From: Motilimonas sp. E26
Lineage (GTDB): Bacteria > Pseudomonadota > Gammaproteobacteria > Enterobacterales > CBDFNC01
Direction of reading: 5' to 3'
Length of the DNA: 35,888 nucleotides
NCBI RefSeq assembly: GCF_021278025.1
Contig: NZ_JAIBHJ010000037.1
Span: forward strand, 1 to 35,888
Shown: positions 7,940 to 16,037 of the stretch, in pieces
Numbering within the stretch: position 1 is the first letter of the stretch
How the letters are laid out: each line of letters begins with the position of its first letter
Translations under genes and position numbers: made by a program
The notes under the pieces: generated by a model
What the model saw: only the letters and a program-made list of their open reading frames with translations
What the model was told of the DNA's origin: nothing
Databases searched by the model: none

Positions 7940-8067
7940 TTGCTCACTATACGAAACAATGATGTTCAGTATTGTCTATTTTTCTGAGCGGATCAAATCT
8001 CTACTATACACCTCGAAGGCAACACATCACTCGAAGATAACGAGTGCAACAGACATTTAGGAGAGAT
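7940..8067. promoter_or_regulatory. Divergent LysR/MBL promoter region
   Basis: This 128-bp gap must hold both promoters and the LysR box. TAGGAGAGAT just before 8068 is a strong ribosome binding site for the MBL gene. I could not single out one LysR site. Confidence 0.45.
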
Positions 8068-8934
8068 ATGAAAAAGTTAGTTTTATTAACCGCCGCAGCC
8101 CTACTTAGCCACTCAGTATTTGCAGAGGTTGCTAAACCATTAACACTAAAAGTGTATAACGCAGATGAAAGCAGTTTTAATGTGAATTCAACACTGGTTT
8201 ACGGCGAAAACGAAGCATTAGTTGTTGATACTGGGTTTTCAAAAGCCGACGCGCTGCGCATTGCCGCCAATGTTTTAGATTCAGGCAAAACCTTAACAAC
8301 GATTTTTATTAGCCAAGCCGATCCAGATTATTACTTTGGCGCTGAAGTACTGCATAAGATGTTTCCTGACGCAGCGATCATCACCACGCCAGCGGTACGC
8401 ACGGTAATTGAGAAAAAACTCAAAGGTAAAATCGCTTTTTGGGCTCCTCAAATGGGCGCCAATGCGCCGGAAAAACCAATCATTCCAACCGCCTACTCTG
8501 CCAGTACGATTAGCATTGATGGAGTGGAGATTGAGATAAAAGGCACGCAAGGGCAATTAGCTCACCGTCCTTATTTATGGATCCCAGCGAATAAGGCCAT
8601 TTTGGGTAATGTGGCAGTGTCTGGCAACTTACACCTGTGGATGGCTGATACGCAATCAGATGAAGAGCTGCAAGCGTGGTCAGCGCAATTAAAAGAAATG
8701 AAGTCACTTAAGCCTGAAGTAGTGATCCCCGGCCACATGACACCAGACTCAGCTTTGGATCTATCAAGTGTGCAGTTTTCTTTGTCTTATTTAACAACTT
8801 TTATCAGCGAAAAAAGCAAAGCGAACAACAGCGCTGAGCTAATTAACGCCATGGACCAAGCCTATCCACAAGCAGCCAGTCCATCATCCCTTGAACTTAG
8901 CGCAAAGGTTCATACTGGTGAAATGACTTGGTAG
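8068..8934 (+). CDS. Exported MBL-fold protein lacking metal ligands
   Basis: This is 288 residues with a signal peptide (MKKLVLLTAAALLSHSVFA). The fold is metallo-beta-lactamase: LVVDTGFS at residues 51-58, TIFISQADPDYYFGAEVL at 78-95, and VVIPGHMTPDS at 218-228. The metal motif HxHxDH reads Q83-A-D85-P-D87-Y88, so three of the four histidine-type ligands are replaced; D87 and H223 remain. It may be a pseudo-enzyme, bind metal differently, or act by a non-hydrolytic mechanism. I chose ATG 8068 over an in-frame GTG at 8044 because TAGGAGAGAT lies directly before it and the signal peptide starts there. It is divergent from, and probably controlled by, the LysR gene. Confidence 0.8.
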   Translation: MKKLVLLTAAALLSHSVFAEVAKPLTLKVYNADESSFNVNSTLVYGENEALVVDTGFSKADALRIAANVLDSGKTLTTIFISQADPDYYFGAEVLHKMFPDAAIITTPAVRTVIEKKLKGKIAFWAPQMGANAPEKPIIPTAYSASTISIDGVEIEIKGTQGQLAHRPYLWIPANKAILGNVAVSGNLHLWMADTQSDEELQAWSAQLKEMKSLKPEVVIPGHMTPDSALDLSSVQFSLSYLTTFISEKSKANNSAELINAMDQAYPQAASPSSLELSAKVHTGEMTW

Positions 8935-9039
8935 TCAACGCTGCGGCATGTTGATGCTAAATTCAACTTGGTTAAGTTTAGGTTCAACCGCATTAGGTAA
9001 ACTCTTTGCTAGATAACCAAGCTAACTGAAGAGGAAAAG

Positions 9040-9255
9040 ATGAAGAATGCTCAGGTTATGCACCAACAAAGCCTAGCGGATTACCTTACTAGCTGGCGCT
9101 CGGGTATTATTGAACGCTACCCAGAGCCCAAGCTAGGACAAGTTATTTATTATATGCACGGCTACTATCATTGCGTATTTGCCAATGGCCGTGACTCTAG
9201 GTGGTGCCCAGTTGTTGTGCAACAGAACATAACAGATGAAACAGTGACTCACTAG
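9040..9255 (+). CDS. Small hypothetical protein, 71 residues
   Basis: A well-placed GAAGAGGAAAAG precedes ATG 9040 and a strong terminator follows, so this is likely a real gene. The product is soluble with no signal peptide. Its centre (YYMHGYYHCVFANGRDSRWCPVVV) is rich in aromatic residues with two cysteines. No family is recognised. Confidence 0.55.
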   Translation: MKNAQVMHQQSLADYLTSWRSGIIERYPEPKLGQVIYYMHGYYHCVFANGRDSRWCPVVVQQNITDETVTH

Positions 9256-9273
9256 CAAGCAACGCTACAAATA

Positions 9274-9298
9274 AAACAGGCCGCTGAGCGGCCTGTTT
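9274..9298. terminator. Bidirectional rho-independent terminator
   Basis: AAACAGGCCGC, loop TGA, GCGGCCTGTTT: an 11-bp perfect stem. T-rich sequence follows on the minus strand and a shorter T-run closes the stem on the plus strand. It serves both the 71-residue gene and the proU operon. Confidence 0.9.
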
Positions 9299-9328
9299 AA
9301 AACAACTTACTATTTAGCTGCAGCGCTA

Positions 9329-10336
9329 TTACATAGCTGCTTTTTTCGCTTCTGCAATCCAGCCGTCAAAGGTAGCTTTGTTTGCTGCTATCCAGCCGTT
9401 AGCATGTGCCTCAATGTCTGCTGAGCTATTTTTACCTTGGCTCATCATCATGTTTTGCGCGCTGACCGCATTAATATCTAGCTTCATAATTTCAAATAGC
9501 TTAGCCGCGGCTGGGTTTTTCTCAGTAAACTCTTTGTTGGCAACAATGCGCATTGAGTTCATTTCAAAGCCGTAGTTTTTACCATTAGACAGCGTAGTAT
9601 CAATGTCTTTGCGCTCACCCGGCAGTGCTGAGAATGGCACTTCTAACCAAACGACATCTTTACCCGGTACTAATACACCACTTACCCAGTAAGGTGTCCA
9701 TGTGTAATACAAAATCGGGTCACCTTTTTTGTAACGTGAAATGGTGTCAGCAATAATCGCGGCATAGTTACCTTGGTTATGGGTCACTGTGTCACGCAAT
9801 TTATAAGCAGTTAAATGCTCTTCAACCACTAATTCACAGCCCCAGCCTGGGTTACAGCCGGTTAAATCAGCCTTGCCATCACCGTTGGCATCAAATAGCT
9901 TGGCAATTTTTGGATCCGTTAGTTGGCTAATATTAGTAATGCCATATTTTTCAGCAGTTTTTTTATCGATTAAGTAACCTTGCGCGGCACCACTGATGTA
10001 TTCACCAGTGCGAGAGAAGCTTTTATCGCCACCTGACATGGTGTATTTGTCGGCGTGCAGTGGGAACCAACCTACCGCAAGAAAAGTTGCATCACCTTTG
10101 GCTATTGAGGTGTAGCCAACGTTGTAGTCCACTTCTTTTGTGTCTTTAACGTCGTAACCCAATGCTTCTAGTGCTTTGTTCACGATCAGCGTTTGAAAGG
10201 TTTCTTCAGCCACGGTTGATTGCACGGGTTGCACTGTCACCCCTTCACCGGGTAAAGATTCAGCCAATGCTGCGCCGCTTAATGTGGCACCGGTTAGTAG
10301 GCTTACAGCCATGGTTTTAGCCCATGAATAACTCAT
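9329..10336 (-). CDS. proX: Glycine betaine/proline betaine binding protein ProX
   Basis: The 335-residue periplasmic solute-binding protein has a signal peptide ([25 protein letters not shown]). It belongs to the ABC osmoprotectant family (OpuAC): the [17 protein letters not shown] start of the mature protein and the CNPGWGCE disulphide-bearing segment are typical of Gram-negative ProX, and several Trp/Tyr residues ([20 protein letters not shown]) are placed like the aromatic box that cages the trimethylammonium group. It overlaps proW by 4 bp (ATGA), showing translational coupling. It delivers glycine betaine to ProVW under high salt. Confidence 0.95.
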   Translation of the reverse strand: MSYSWAKTMAVSLLTGATLSGAALAESLPGEGVTVQPVQSTVAEETFQTLIVNKALEALGYDVKDTKEVDYNVGYTSIAKGDATFLAVGWFPLHADKYTMSGGDKSFSRTGEYISGAAQGYLIDKKTAEKYGITNISQLTDPKIAKLFDANGDGKADLTGCNPGWGCELVVEEHLTAYKLRDTVTHNQGNYAAIIADTISRYKKGDPILYYTWTPYWVSGVLVPGKDVVWLEVPFSALPGERKDIDTTLSNGKNYGFEMNSMRIVANKEFTEKNPAAAKLFEIMKLDINAVSAQNMMMSQGKNSSADIEAHANGWIAANKATFDGWIAEAKKAAM

Positions 10337-11454
10337 TTTGACTCTCCTGTTTGATTAACTGATTTTTTCGGTTTAGAAACAACATTTAATACCAGTGCCA
10401 CAGGTCCACTGTGAAACCAACGCGCTTTGTTATCGCGCGATTTAGCACCTATTTCTTGGGTAATGCGGTCAAGTAGAATTGCTAAGATAACAATACCTAA
10501 GCCACCTACTGCCGCTAAGCCCATATCAAGACGACCAATACCACGTAGTACCATTTGGCCAAGGCCACCTACCGCAATCATTGAGGCAATCACCACCATA
10601 GATAAAGACAGCATTAAGGTTTGGTTAACGCCCGCCATAATGGTTGGCATAGCCAGTGGTAATTGAATGCGATAGAGCATTTGTTTTGAATTTGCGCCAA
10701 ATGAATGGCCCGCTTCTATTAGCTCTTCTGGCACTTGATGTATGCCTAAAATGGTTAATCGCACTACCGGTGGCAGCGCAAAGATAATAGTCACGACCAC
10801 ACCTGGCACGTTACCAATACCAAATAGCATGACAATGGGCACCAAGTAGACGAAGGCCGGTGTGGTTTGCATGGCATCTAACACTGGCCTGACAAATTGG
10901 GCGGCGGTTTTACTTCGCGCCAACCAAATTCCAAGGGGTAAGCCAATCACCAAACAAAAGAATACGGATGTCATGACCAACGATAAGGTGGTCATGGCCT
11001 CAGGCCAAGCGCCAATCAAGCCAATAATGAGCAATGAAAACAATGCCGCCACGCCTAACCGAATGCCAGCAAACTGCCATGCAAATAGAAACAAAATCAG
11101 CAACATAAAAGGCGCGGGAGTGGAAACCAAAGCGGTTTCAAAGGTAGTTAAAATAAAATCAATCGGTATCCGAATGGCTTGAAATAATGGCCGGCCATGT
11201 TCAACTAGCCAGTTCAGTCCGGTTTCAATCCAGCTATCAAAAGGGATAATCGCATCTTGAAATGGATGGAGCCAATCAAACTGGACAGATTCTGTCGGCG
11301 CACTGTTCAGCCAATCATTAGCCCCTGATGTGGTATCAGTAGCCCAAGGGTTAGTGCTCGTCGCATCCGATGCGCTGCCCCCCCAAGGATCAGCACTAGG
11401 CGCCTCTGTTTGACTGCTGGCCCATGGGTCATTACTTTTCTCTGCTTCAGCCAT
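10333..11454 (-). CDS. proW: Glycine betaine ABC transporter permease ProW
   Basis: This is a 373-residue inner-membrane permease. The long, Asp/Trp/Ser-rich N-terminal tail with repeated DPW/NPW motifs (residues 9-53), then [18 protein letters not shown], is characteristic of ProW. Several transmembrane helices follow, and the BPD_transp_1 EAA loop reads [24 protein letters not shown] at about 240-263. It lies 2 bp behind proV and overlaps proX by 4 bp. Together with ProV and ProX it forms the ProU importer of glycine betaine. Confidence 0.95.
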   Translation of the reverse strand: MAEAEKSNDPWASSQTEAPSADPWGGSASDATSTNPWATDTTSGANDWLNSAPTESVQFDWLHPFQDAIIPFDSWIETGLNWLVEHGRPLFQAIRIPIDFILTTFETALVSTPAPFMLLILFLFAWQFAGIRLGVAALFSLLIIGLIGAWPEAMTTLSLVMTSVFFCLVIGLPLGIWLARSKTAAQFVRPVLDAMQTTPAFVYLVPIVMLFGIGNVPGVVVTIIFALPPVVRLTILGIHQVPEELIEAGHSFGANSKQMLYRIQLPLAMPTIMAGVNQTLMLSLSMVVIASMIAVGGLGQMVLRGIGRLDMGLAAVGGLGIVILAILLDRITQEIGAKSRDNKARWFHSGPVALVLNVVSKPKKSVNQTGESK

Positions 11455-11456
11455 GA

Positions 11457-12644
11457 CTATTCCCTATCCAAAGTTTGTAATAAACGGGACTTGGTGATGA
11501 CCCCTAAATAATTTTTATTTTCGTCAACCACAGGCACCGCATAAGCAACGCTGGCCACAGGGCCAATCAGTTCACCCACTGGCACCTCTGGGTCAAGACA
11601 TAAGGTGTCTTCTAAAATCGCACTCACCAGCGAACGATGCTCTTTATAAGCTTGCTTCAGAGAATCAAGTGACACTATGCCTAGATATTTATTACTTTTA
11701 TCAACCACCACACCGTAATCACGATCATGGTCAATCAAATGCTGAATGGCCGATGCTGGGCCGTCATATTCTGATTTGTTAAACACCGCTGCAGGTTTTT
11801 TACGCATAATGTCTTTTGCTGAAAATACCGTCGCGACATTCACACCTCTAAAGAAGGAGCTCACATATTCGTTGGCGGGGTTATGTAAAATGTCGTCAGG
11901 GGTGCCTACTTGCACCACCGCGCCATTTTGCATAATGGCGATGCGGTCACCAATGCGCATGGCTTCATCCAGATCGTGCGAAATAAACACTATGGTGCGT
12001 CTATCGTCATTTTGCAGACGGATAAGTTCATCTTGCATTTCAGTACGAATTAACGGGTCTAATGCCGAGAAAGCTTCGTCCATTAGCAAGATGTCAGGGT
12101 CACACGCCAATGCGCGGGCAAGGCCTACTCGCTGCTTCATCCCGCCGGATAATTCATCTGGAAACGAGTCGCAATAGCTATCTAGCCCTACTCGCTCTAA
12201 CGCCGACATCGCTTGCTGATGCCGGGTCGGCAGATCAATTCCGGCCAACTCTAAGCCAAATGCGGTGTTTTCGATCACTGTCATGTGTGGCATTAATGCA
12301 AAACTTTGGAACACCATAGAAATGTTATTACGGCGCACTTCTATTAGCTCTTCGGTCGAGATATGGGCAATATCTTTACCATTGAGTAATACACTGCCAC
12401 GAGAGGGTTCGATGAGACGATTAAGTAAGCGTACTAAGGTGGATTTACCGGAGCCTGAGAGCCCCATAATGACGAAAATTTCGCCTTGGTTAATGGATAG
12501 AGATACATCATGCACCCCTACCGTTAACCCTGTTTGTGCAAATATTTGGTCTTTATCTAAACCTTTATCGATCAGCGGAAACGCTTGCTCGGGTTTATCG
12601 CCAAATACCTTGTACAGATTTTGCACTTCCAATATGGTCGACAT
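11457..12644 (-). CDS. proV: Glycine betaine ABC transporter ATPase ProV
   Basis: This 395-residue ATPase has Walker [10 protein letters not shown] (about residues 61-69), signature LSGGMKQR, Walker [13 protein letters not shown] and the switch His in VFISHD, then two CBS domains (about 280-395) that sense ionic strength or nucleotide in this family. The extended N-terminal region before the ABC core ([23 protein letters not shown]) is typical of ProV/OpuAA. AAGGA lies 7 nt before ATG 12644. It is the first gene of proVWX, with a promoter and inverted repeats directly upstream. Confidence 0.95.
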   Translation of the reverse strand: MSTILEVQNLYKVFGDKPEQAFPLIDKGLDKDQIFAQTGLTVGVHDVSLSINQGEIFVIMGLSGSGKSTLVRLLNRLIEPSRGSVLLNGKDIAHISTEELIEVRRNNISMVFQSFALMPHMTVIENTAFGLELAGIDLPTRHQQAMSALERVGLDSYCDSFPDELSGGMKQRVGLARALACDPDILLMDEAFSALDPLIRTEMQDELIRLQNDDRRTIVFISHDLDEAMRIGDRIAIMQNGAVVQVGTPDDILHNPANEYVSSFFRGVNVATVFSAKDIMRKKPAAVFNKSEYDGPASAIQHLIDHDRDYGVVVDKSNKYLGIVSLDSLKQAYKEHRSLVSAILEDTLCLDPEVPVGELIGPVASVAYAVPVVDENKNYLGVITKSRLLQTLDRE

Positions 12645-12667
12645 TCACTATTCCTTGAACAATTTGC

Positions 12668-12712
12668 TTAGGTAACTAAATAAATTATTTTTAAGATCAT
12701 TTCGTTACCTAA
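12668..12712. promoter_or_regulatory. Inverted repeat in the proV leader
   Basis: TTAGGTAAC (12668-12676) and GTTACCTAA (12704-12712) are perfect 9-bp inverted arms separated by 27 nt. They lie just downstream of the likely -10, so they fall in the 5' untranslated leader. They could be a repressor operator pair or an mRNA hairpin. Confidence 0.55.
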
Positions 12713-12714
12713 CT

Positions 12715-12745
12715 ATTATAGTTGTTCTGTTTTATTGGATGAAAA
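12715..12745 (-). promoter_or_regulatory. Likely proU promoter
   Basis: A perfect -10 TATAAT lies on the minus strand at 12715-12720, with only a weak -35 (TTCATC-like) about 17 nt upstream. The -35 area falls within one arm of a 15-bp inverted repeat. A strong -10 with a weak -35 suits an osmotically or activator-controlled promoter. Confidence 0.5.
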
Positions 12746-12862
12746 ATAGACTAAAGACAAAAATAAAACCATAACTAGCCAATTTAACGATAAAAATTAC
12801 AGTTTATTGACTCAATCGCCAAACAACCCCTATCTTATCAATTTTAATTTTCATCCAATAAA
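12731..12862. promoter_or_regulatory. Paired 15-bp operator-like inverted repeat
   Basis: TTTATTGGATGAAAA (12731-12745) recurs exactly as its reverse complement TTTTCATCCAATAAA (12848-12862). Centre-to-centre distance is 117 bp, about 11 helical turns. One arm covers the proU -35 region. This arrangement is typical of looped operators or of two sites for one regulator. Confidence 0.5.
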
Positions 12863-12916
12863 GCATAGTTAACAAAATAGAAAAATAGAATTATTCATTA
12901 GTTCTCTATTAATACT

Positions 12917-13804
12917 TTAAAGTCCATTAATGATTTCTTGCATGTCCTGTTTTTCTAACAAAGGTGTTAGGGCTGGGTCGTCATTTAACCCTTCTCGGTA
13001 ACTTTCTTGGCGACTAATGGCCTGAGACAAGTACTTGATAGCCTCATCAAATTGCTGCATTGCGGTATAAGCACAAGCCAATTGGTAAAAGGCATGGCTA
13101 TTTTCTTCGTCAATTTTTAGCGCCTGATGGCATAAGTTAGCGGCCCATTGCGGCTCATCGAGCTCAAGCACAGCATCCGCTTTATAAGTCAGCGCTTCAC
13201 AATCGTTTGGTCGCAGTTTAAGCAATTCGTCATAAATGCGAATTTTGTTCGCTGATGAAGATTCTTGCTGTGCTCGCAACCAGAGTGATTGGCTTTCTTG
13301 GGTTAGCTCTATCTCTTCGCGGTTTTCTTCAATGTGCTGGGTTTTTTGTTGCAGTTGCGCTTCTATCGCTTCGAGGCGTTTTTCATATTCATTGATCAGC
13401 TTAGAAATTTCTTCGTCTGCTAAGGTATGCACCCGCTCTTTGATTTCTCGTATCGACGACCAACCGACAATAACCAATACCGAGGTGGCTGCCGCGATCA
13501 AATAGAAAAAATAAGTCACAGTGTCGGTGGCATAAGCCACCGCACGGTCAACAGACTTATGCTCACGATCCACTATTTGCTGGATCAGCTCATGTTTCGT
13601 TGCTGCTTGTTCAACCCTCAGCTGCTTAAGTTCGTCAAGCACGTAACGTTCAACAAACGGGTTATAGAGAGGCGCATCAAGCGCCTCAACTACTTGCTGT
13701 GCCTGCGCTGCTTTTTGGTCTGGCGCTTGCTGTTCGGCTGGCGTGGCGGCAAAGGTAGGCCACGCAATAACGAGCATTAAGCAAGCAATTAAGATGCGAG
13801 GCAT
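12917..13804 (-). CDS. Membrane-anchored coiled-coil TPR protein
   Basis: The 295-residue product begins with a signal peptide or anchor (MPRILIACLMLVIAWPTFAA), has a periplasmic-type segment to about 90, a clear transmembrane helix at about 98-115 (FFYLIAAATSVLVIVGWSS), a long coiled coil (about 118-175, ADEEISKLINEYEKRLEAIEAQLQQ), and TPR repeats at about 185-270 (CEALTYKADAVLELDEPQWAANLCHQALKID, AFYQLACAYTAMQQFDEAIKYLSQAI). The start codon lies inside the 3' end of the aspartokinase gene (16-bp overlap), so it is translationally coupled to the ectoine operon. The function is unknown; as a scaffold or sensor linked to osmotic stress it is an inference from context. Confidence 0.7.
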   Translation of the reverse strand: MPRILIACLMLVIAWPTFAATPAEQQAPDQKAAQAQQVVEALDAPLYNPFVERYVLDELKQLRVEQAATKHELIQQIVDREHKSVDRAVAYATDTVTYFFYLIAAATSVLVIVGWSSIREIKERVHTLADEEISKLINEYEKRLEAIEAQLQQKTQHIEENREEIELTQESQSLWLRAQQESSSANKIRIYDELLKLRPNDCEALTYKADAVLELDEPQWAANLCHQALKIDEENSHAFYQLACAYTAMQQFDEAIKYLSQAISRQESYREGLNDDPALTPLLEKQDMQEIINGL

Positions 13805-15222
13805 ATAGCTTGTCCATGATTATGTACTTCAACTAAGGCCGCATGTAAGCTTTTCACCGCTTCATCATAGTCAGCTTCATTCACCACAAACTTCATGTCC
13901 ACTTCACGCTTAGACTGATGCATGGCTAATACGCTGATATTGCTGTTAGCAATGGCCTGTACCGTTTTAGCTAGGATGCCTGGAATTTGTAAATCACTGC
14001 CAATGGCCGAAACGATGGCCACACGCTGTTGATTAACATCCGCATCAGGGAACAGTTTTTCAATGGCGTTACGGATCCGCTTAACGGTTTTCAAGTTAGT
14101 CGATAAGTAGTGAGTAATGGTGTTGGCATTCATATCTTTCGACACAACGTGACCTTTAAAGCGCTTGATAATTTCCATCACATCACGCTCATACTCAAAC
14201 AGGTTGCCGGCCATGTCTTGATCAAATAACTCAAGGGCGTAAATGCTTTTACAGCCAGCAATAATTTCAACGCAGGGAGACTCACTAATGTAGTCACCTG
14301 TGATCAAGGTGCCGGCATGCTCTGGCTCAAAGGTATTTTTAACACGCAATGGAATATCATTTTGACGCAACCCTTTGGCGGCTTTAGGGTGAATCGCTTC
14401 CATCCCTAAATTGGCCAGCTGGTCTGCTACGTCGTAGTTAGTGCGGCCAATTGGCACGGCATTTTCTTCGCCAACTAAACGTGGGTCGGCGCTGCTTAAG
14501 TGAAACTCTTTATGGATCACTGCTTCTTTGGCTTGGGTTAGCACGGCAATACGACTAAAAGTCATTTCACTGTAACCACGATCAAAGGTCGACATTAAAC
14601 CGGTTTCGCTGTGCGCATAACCCGTTACAATAGGCAGCTCGTTAGTTAAATCAATTTTGCTAAACGCTTGTTGGATACGCATGTCCAGTGATACATGCTC
14701 TTTCGCGCGCCAGCCGGTTAAATCAACAAAACGAGCATTAACACCATCACGTTGCAGTAAGGTGGCCATGTTCCAAGCACTGTGTGCTTCGCCAATACTG
14801 GCCAGCATTTCGCGAACGGTGGTGAGGTGTGAAGCCAGTTCAAAATGACCATGCTGACATAAGCTTTGTAAATCAAGTAAGCACTGCTTGGCATCGGTTA
14901 GTTTTCCGATAATAAAGCTGTTGGCTTTTTCGAGTAACTCACCGTCACCAAATAATTGCTGATTAATCCTGAGTAATTCTTGCTCTAGCTGGGCAAGCTT
15001 TTCACCCCAGCTCAGATCTTCCATGCTGTTAGCAAACAGCGCAAAAACACCCGGTTGGCCGGTTTTTTTGTATTCTAATAGCTGATCGGTGATCCCACCG
15101 TAAGCCGATACCACAAATACACGCTTATATAAGGTGGCGTTAACAGGTTTTAAAATAATATTATTGCGCACCGACTCATAGTCGCTCATCGATGTGCCGC
15201 CAATTTTTTCTACGGTATGCAT
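13789..15222 (-). CDS. ask_ect: Ectoine-pathway aspartokinase
   Basis: This 477-residue kinase phosphorylates aspartate, the first step toward aspartate semialdehyde and then diaminobutyrate and ectoine. The start VEKIGGTSMSDYESVRN replaces the usual KFGGTS of housekeeping enzymes and is typical of the specialised Ask_Ect group, as is the RVFVVSAYGGITDQLLEYK segment. Two ACT domains lie at the C-terminus (about 320-477, QVAIVSAIGSDLQIPGILAKTVQAIANSNISVLAMHQS). It is downstream of ectC with a structured 152-bp gap and has AGGATACAAG before ATG 15222. Its dedicated copy avoids lysine/threonine feedback in known systems. Confidence 0.92.
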   Translation of the reverse strand: MHTVEKIGGTSMSDYESVRNNIILKPVNATLYKRVFVVSAYGGITDQLLEYKKTGQPGVFALFANSMEDLSWGEKLAQLEQELLRINQQLFGDGELLEKANSFIIGKLTDAKQCLLDLQSLCQHGHFELASHLTTVREMLASIGEAHSAWNMATLLQRDGVNARFVDLTGWRAKEHVSLDMRIQQAFSKIDLTNELPIVTGYAHSETGLMSTFDRGYSEMTFSRIAVLTQAKEAVIHKEFHLSSADPRLVGEENAVPIGRTNYDVADQLANLGMEAIHPKAAKGLRQNDIPLRVKNTFEPEHAGTLITGDYISESPCVEIIAGCKSIYALELFDQDMAGNLFEYERDVMEIIKRFKGHVVSKDMNANTITHYLSTNLKTVKRIRNAIEKLFPDADVNQQRVAIVSAIGSDLQIPGILAKTVQAIANSNISVLAMHQSKREVDMKFVVNEADYDEAVKSLHAALVEVHNHGQAICLAS

Positions 15223-15251
15223 CTTGTATCCTATTTATTTAATGGCTAAAG

Positions 15252-15348
15252 CTTCCATTACAATGGCGAAGGTGAATGGCTCACCTCACTAAGCTTTCAC
15301 AACAAACTAAGATTGCGACCTTAGTTTGTTGATTTGATGTAATGGAAG
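15252..15348. promoter_or_regulatory. Nested hairpins between ectC and ask
   Basis: An 11-bp outer stem (CTTCCATTACA 15252-15262 with TGTAATGGAAG 15338-15348) encloses two hairpins: AGGTGA/TCACCT at 15270-15275/15281-15286, and a 12-bp CAACAAACTAAG/CTTAGTTTGTTG at 15300-15311/15320-15331. The result would be a three-way junction in the operon transcript. No T-run follows, so full termination is doubtful; RNA processing or partial attenuation between ectC and ask is a reasonable guess. Confidence 0.6.
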
Positions 15349-15374
15349 GAATGCGAGAGGGGAAGGTTGGGGAA

Positions 15375-15776
15375 TTAGACGACTTCTTCAGCCTCTAACT
15401 CATACGCACCCTCTGCGTTGTGCACTTCTTTACCATTTAAAGGAGGATTAAACACACAAGCTAATTGCATTTCTTCGCTGCAACGTAAAATATGCTTGTC
15501 GTGCTTATCTAAGATGTACAGTGTTCCTGGCGCGATAGCGTGTTTTTTACCGTCTTCCAAACTTTCAATTTCACCCGTTCCAGAAATACAGTAAACCGAT
15601 TCTAGATGGTTTTGATAATGCATCTGAAAATCAGCACCTTTGTAAATAGTGGTGATGTGGAAAGAAAAGCCCATGTTGTCTTGCTTAAGCAACATACGCG
15701 TGCTTTCCCAGTTGCCATCAGGTGAAACAATACGGCGATTAGATTGGTTAGCTTCTGCTAGGTTACGAAGGATCAT
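15375..15776 (-). CDS. ectC: L-ectoine synthase EctC
   Basis: This is a 133-residue cupin that closes the ring of N-gamma-acetyldiaminobutyrate to give ectoine. The start MILRNLAEA, the segment [48 protein letters not shown], and [15 protein letters not shown] are highly typical, including the Glu, Tyr and His residues that bind iron in EctC. The C-terminal [19 protein letters not shown] is also conserved. Length matches the family (about 130). It follows a small ORF by 12 bp in the ectoine operon. Confidence 0.97.
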   Translation of the reverse strand: MILRNLAEANQSNRRIVSPDGNWESTRMLLKQDNMGFSFHITTIYKGADFQMHYQNHLESVYCISGTGEIESLEDGKKHAIAPGTLYILDKHDKHILRCSEEMQLACVFNPPLNGKEVHNAEGAYELEAEEVV

Positions 15777-15788
15777 GATTAGTTCTCT

Positions 15789-16025
15789 TTAATTTTCTAT
15801 TAGCATCACGGCCATAGGATCCCTTGCGGTTAAAGTGGCAATATCACGGGCTGATATTGCGATGCTATCGCCCGCTCTCACTTTCAGTCGTGTCGAGCAC
15901 GACATCACGCGAAGAAATCCATGACCACGAATACAAGTTAATTGGTATGAGCCAGACAATCGGTGATCAATTGGCAATAACTTCCTTTCACCTGGCTCAA
16001 CTTGTATCGAATAAGGTTGTGGCAT
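15789..16025 (-). CDS. Small beta-rich protein inside the ectoine operon
   Basis: This 78-residue product lies between ectAB and ectC with gaps of only 12 bp on each side, so it is surely co-transcribed. I chose ATG 16025 (MPQPYSIQVEPGERK); an in-frame TTG at 16031 is possible but sits only about 4 nt from the AAGG. The sequence (SYQLTCIRGHGFLRVMSCSTRLKVRAGDSIAISARDIATLTARDPMAVMLIE) looks like one half of a cupin barrel, with a GDSIAI turn, resembling DUF2917-type proteins, though I see no metal-ligand set. It is not part of the standard ectABC operon. A regulatory or EctC-assisting role is conceivable but not shown. Confidence 0.65.
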   Translation of the reverse strand: MPQPYSIQVEPGERKLLPIDHRLSGSYQLTCIRGHGFLRVMSCSTRLKVRAGDSIAISARDIATLTARDPMAVMLIEN

Positions 16026-16037
16026 TTTCAATCGGCC

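Noticed and set aside
8044-8067. Upstream GTG start for the MBL-fold gene
   Set aside because: The ribosome site TAGGAGAGAT lies between this GTG and ATG 8068, and the signal peptide starts at the ATG.
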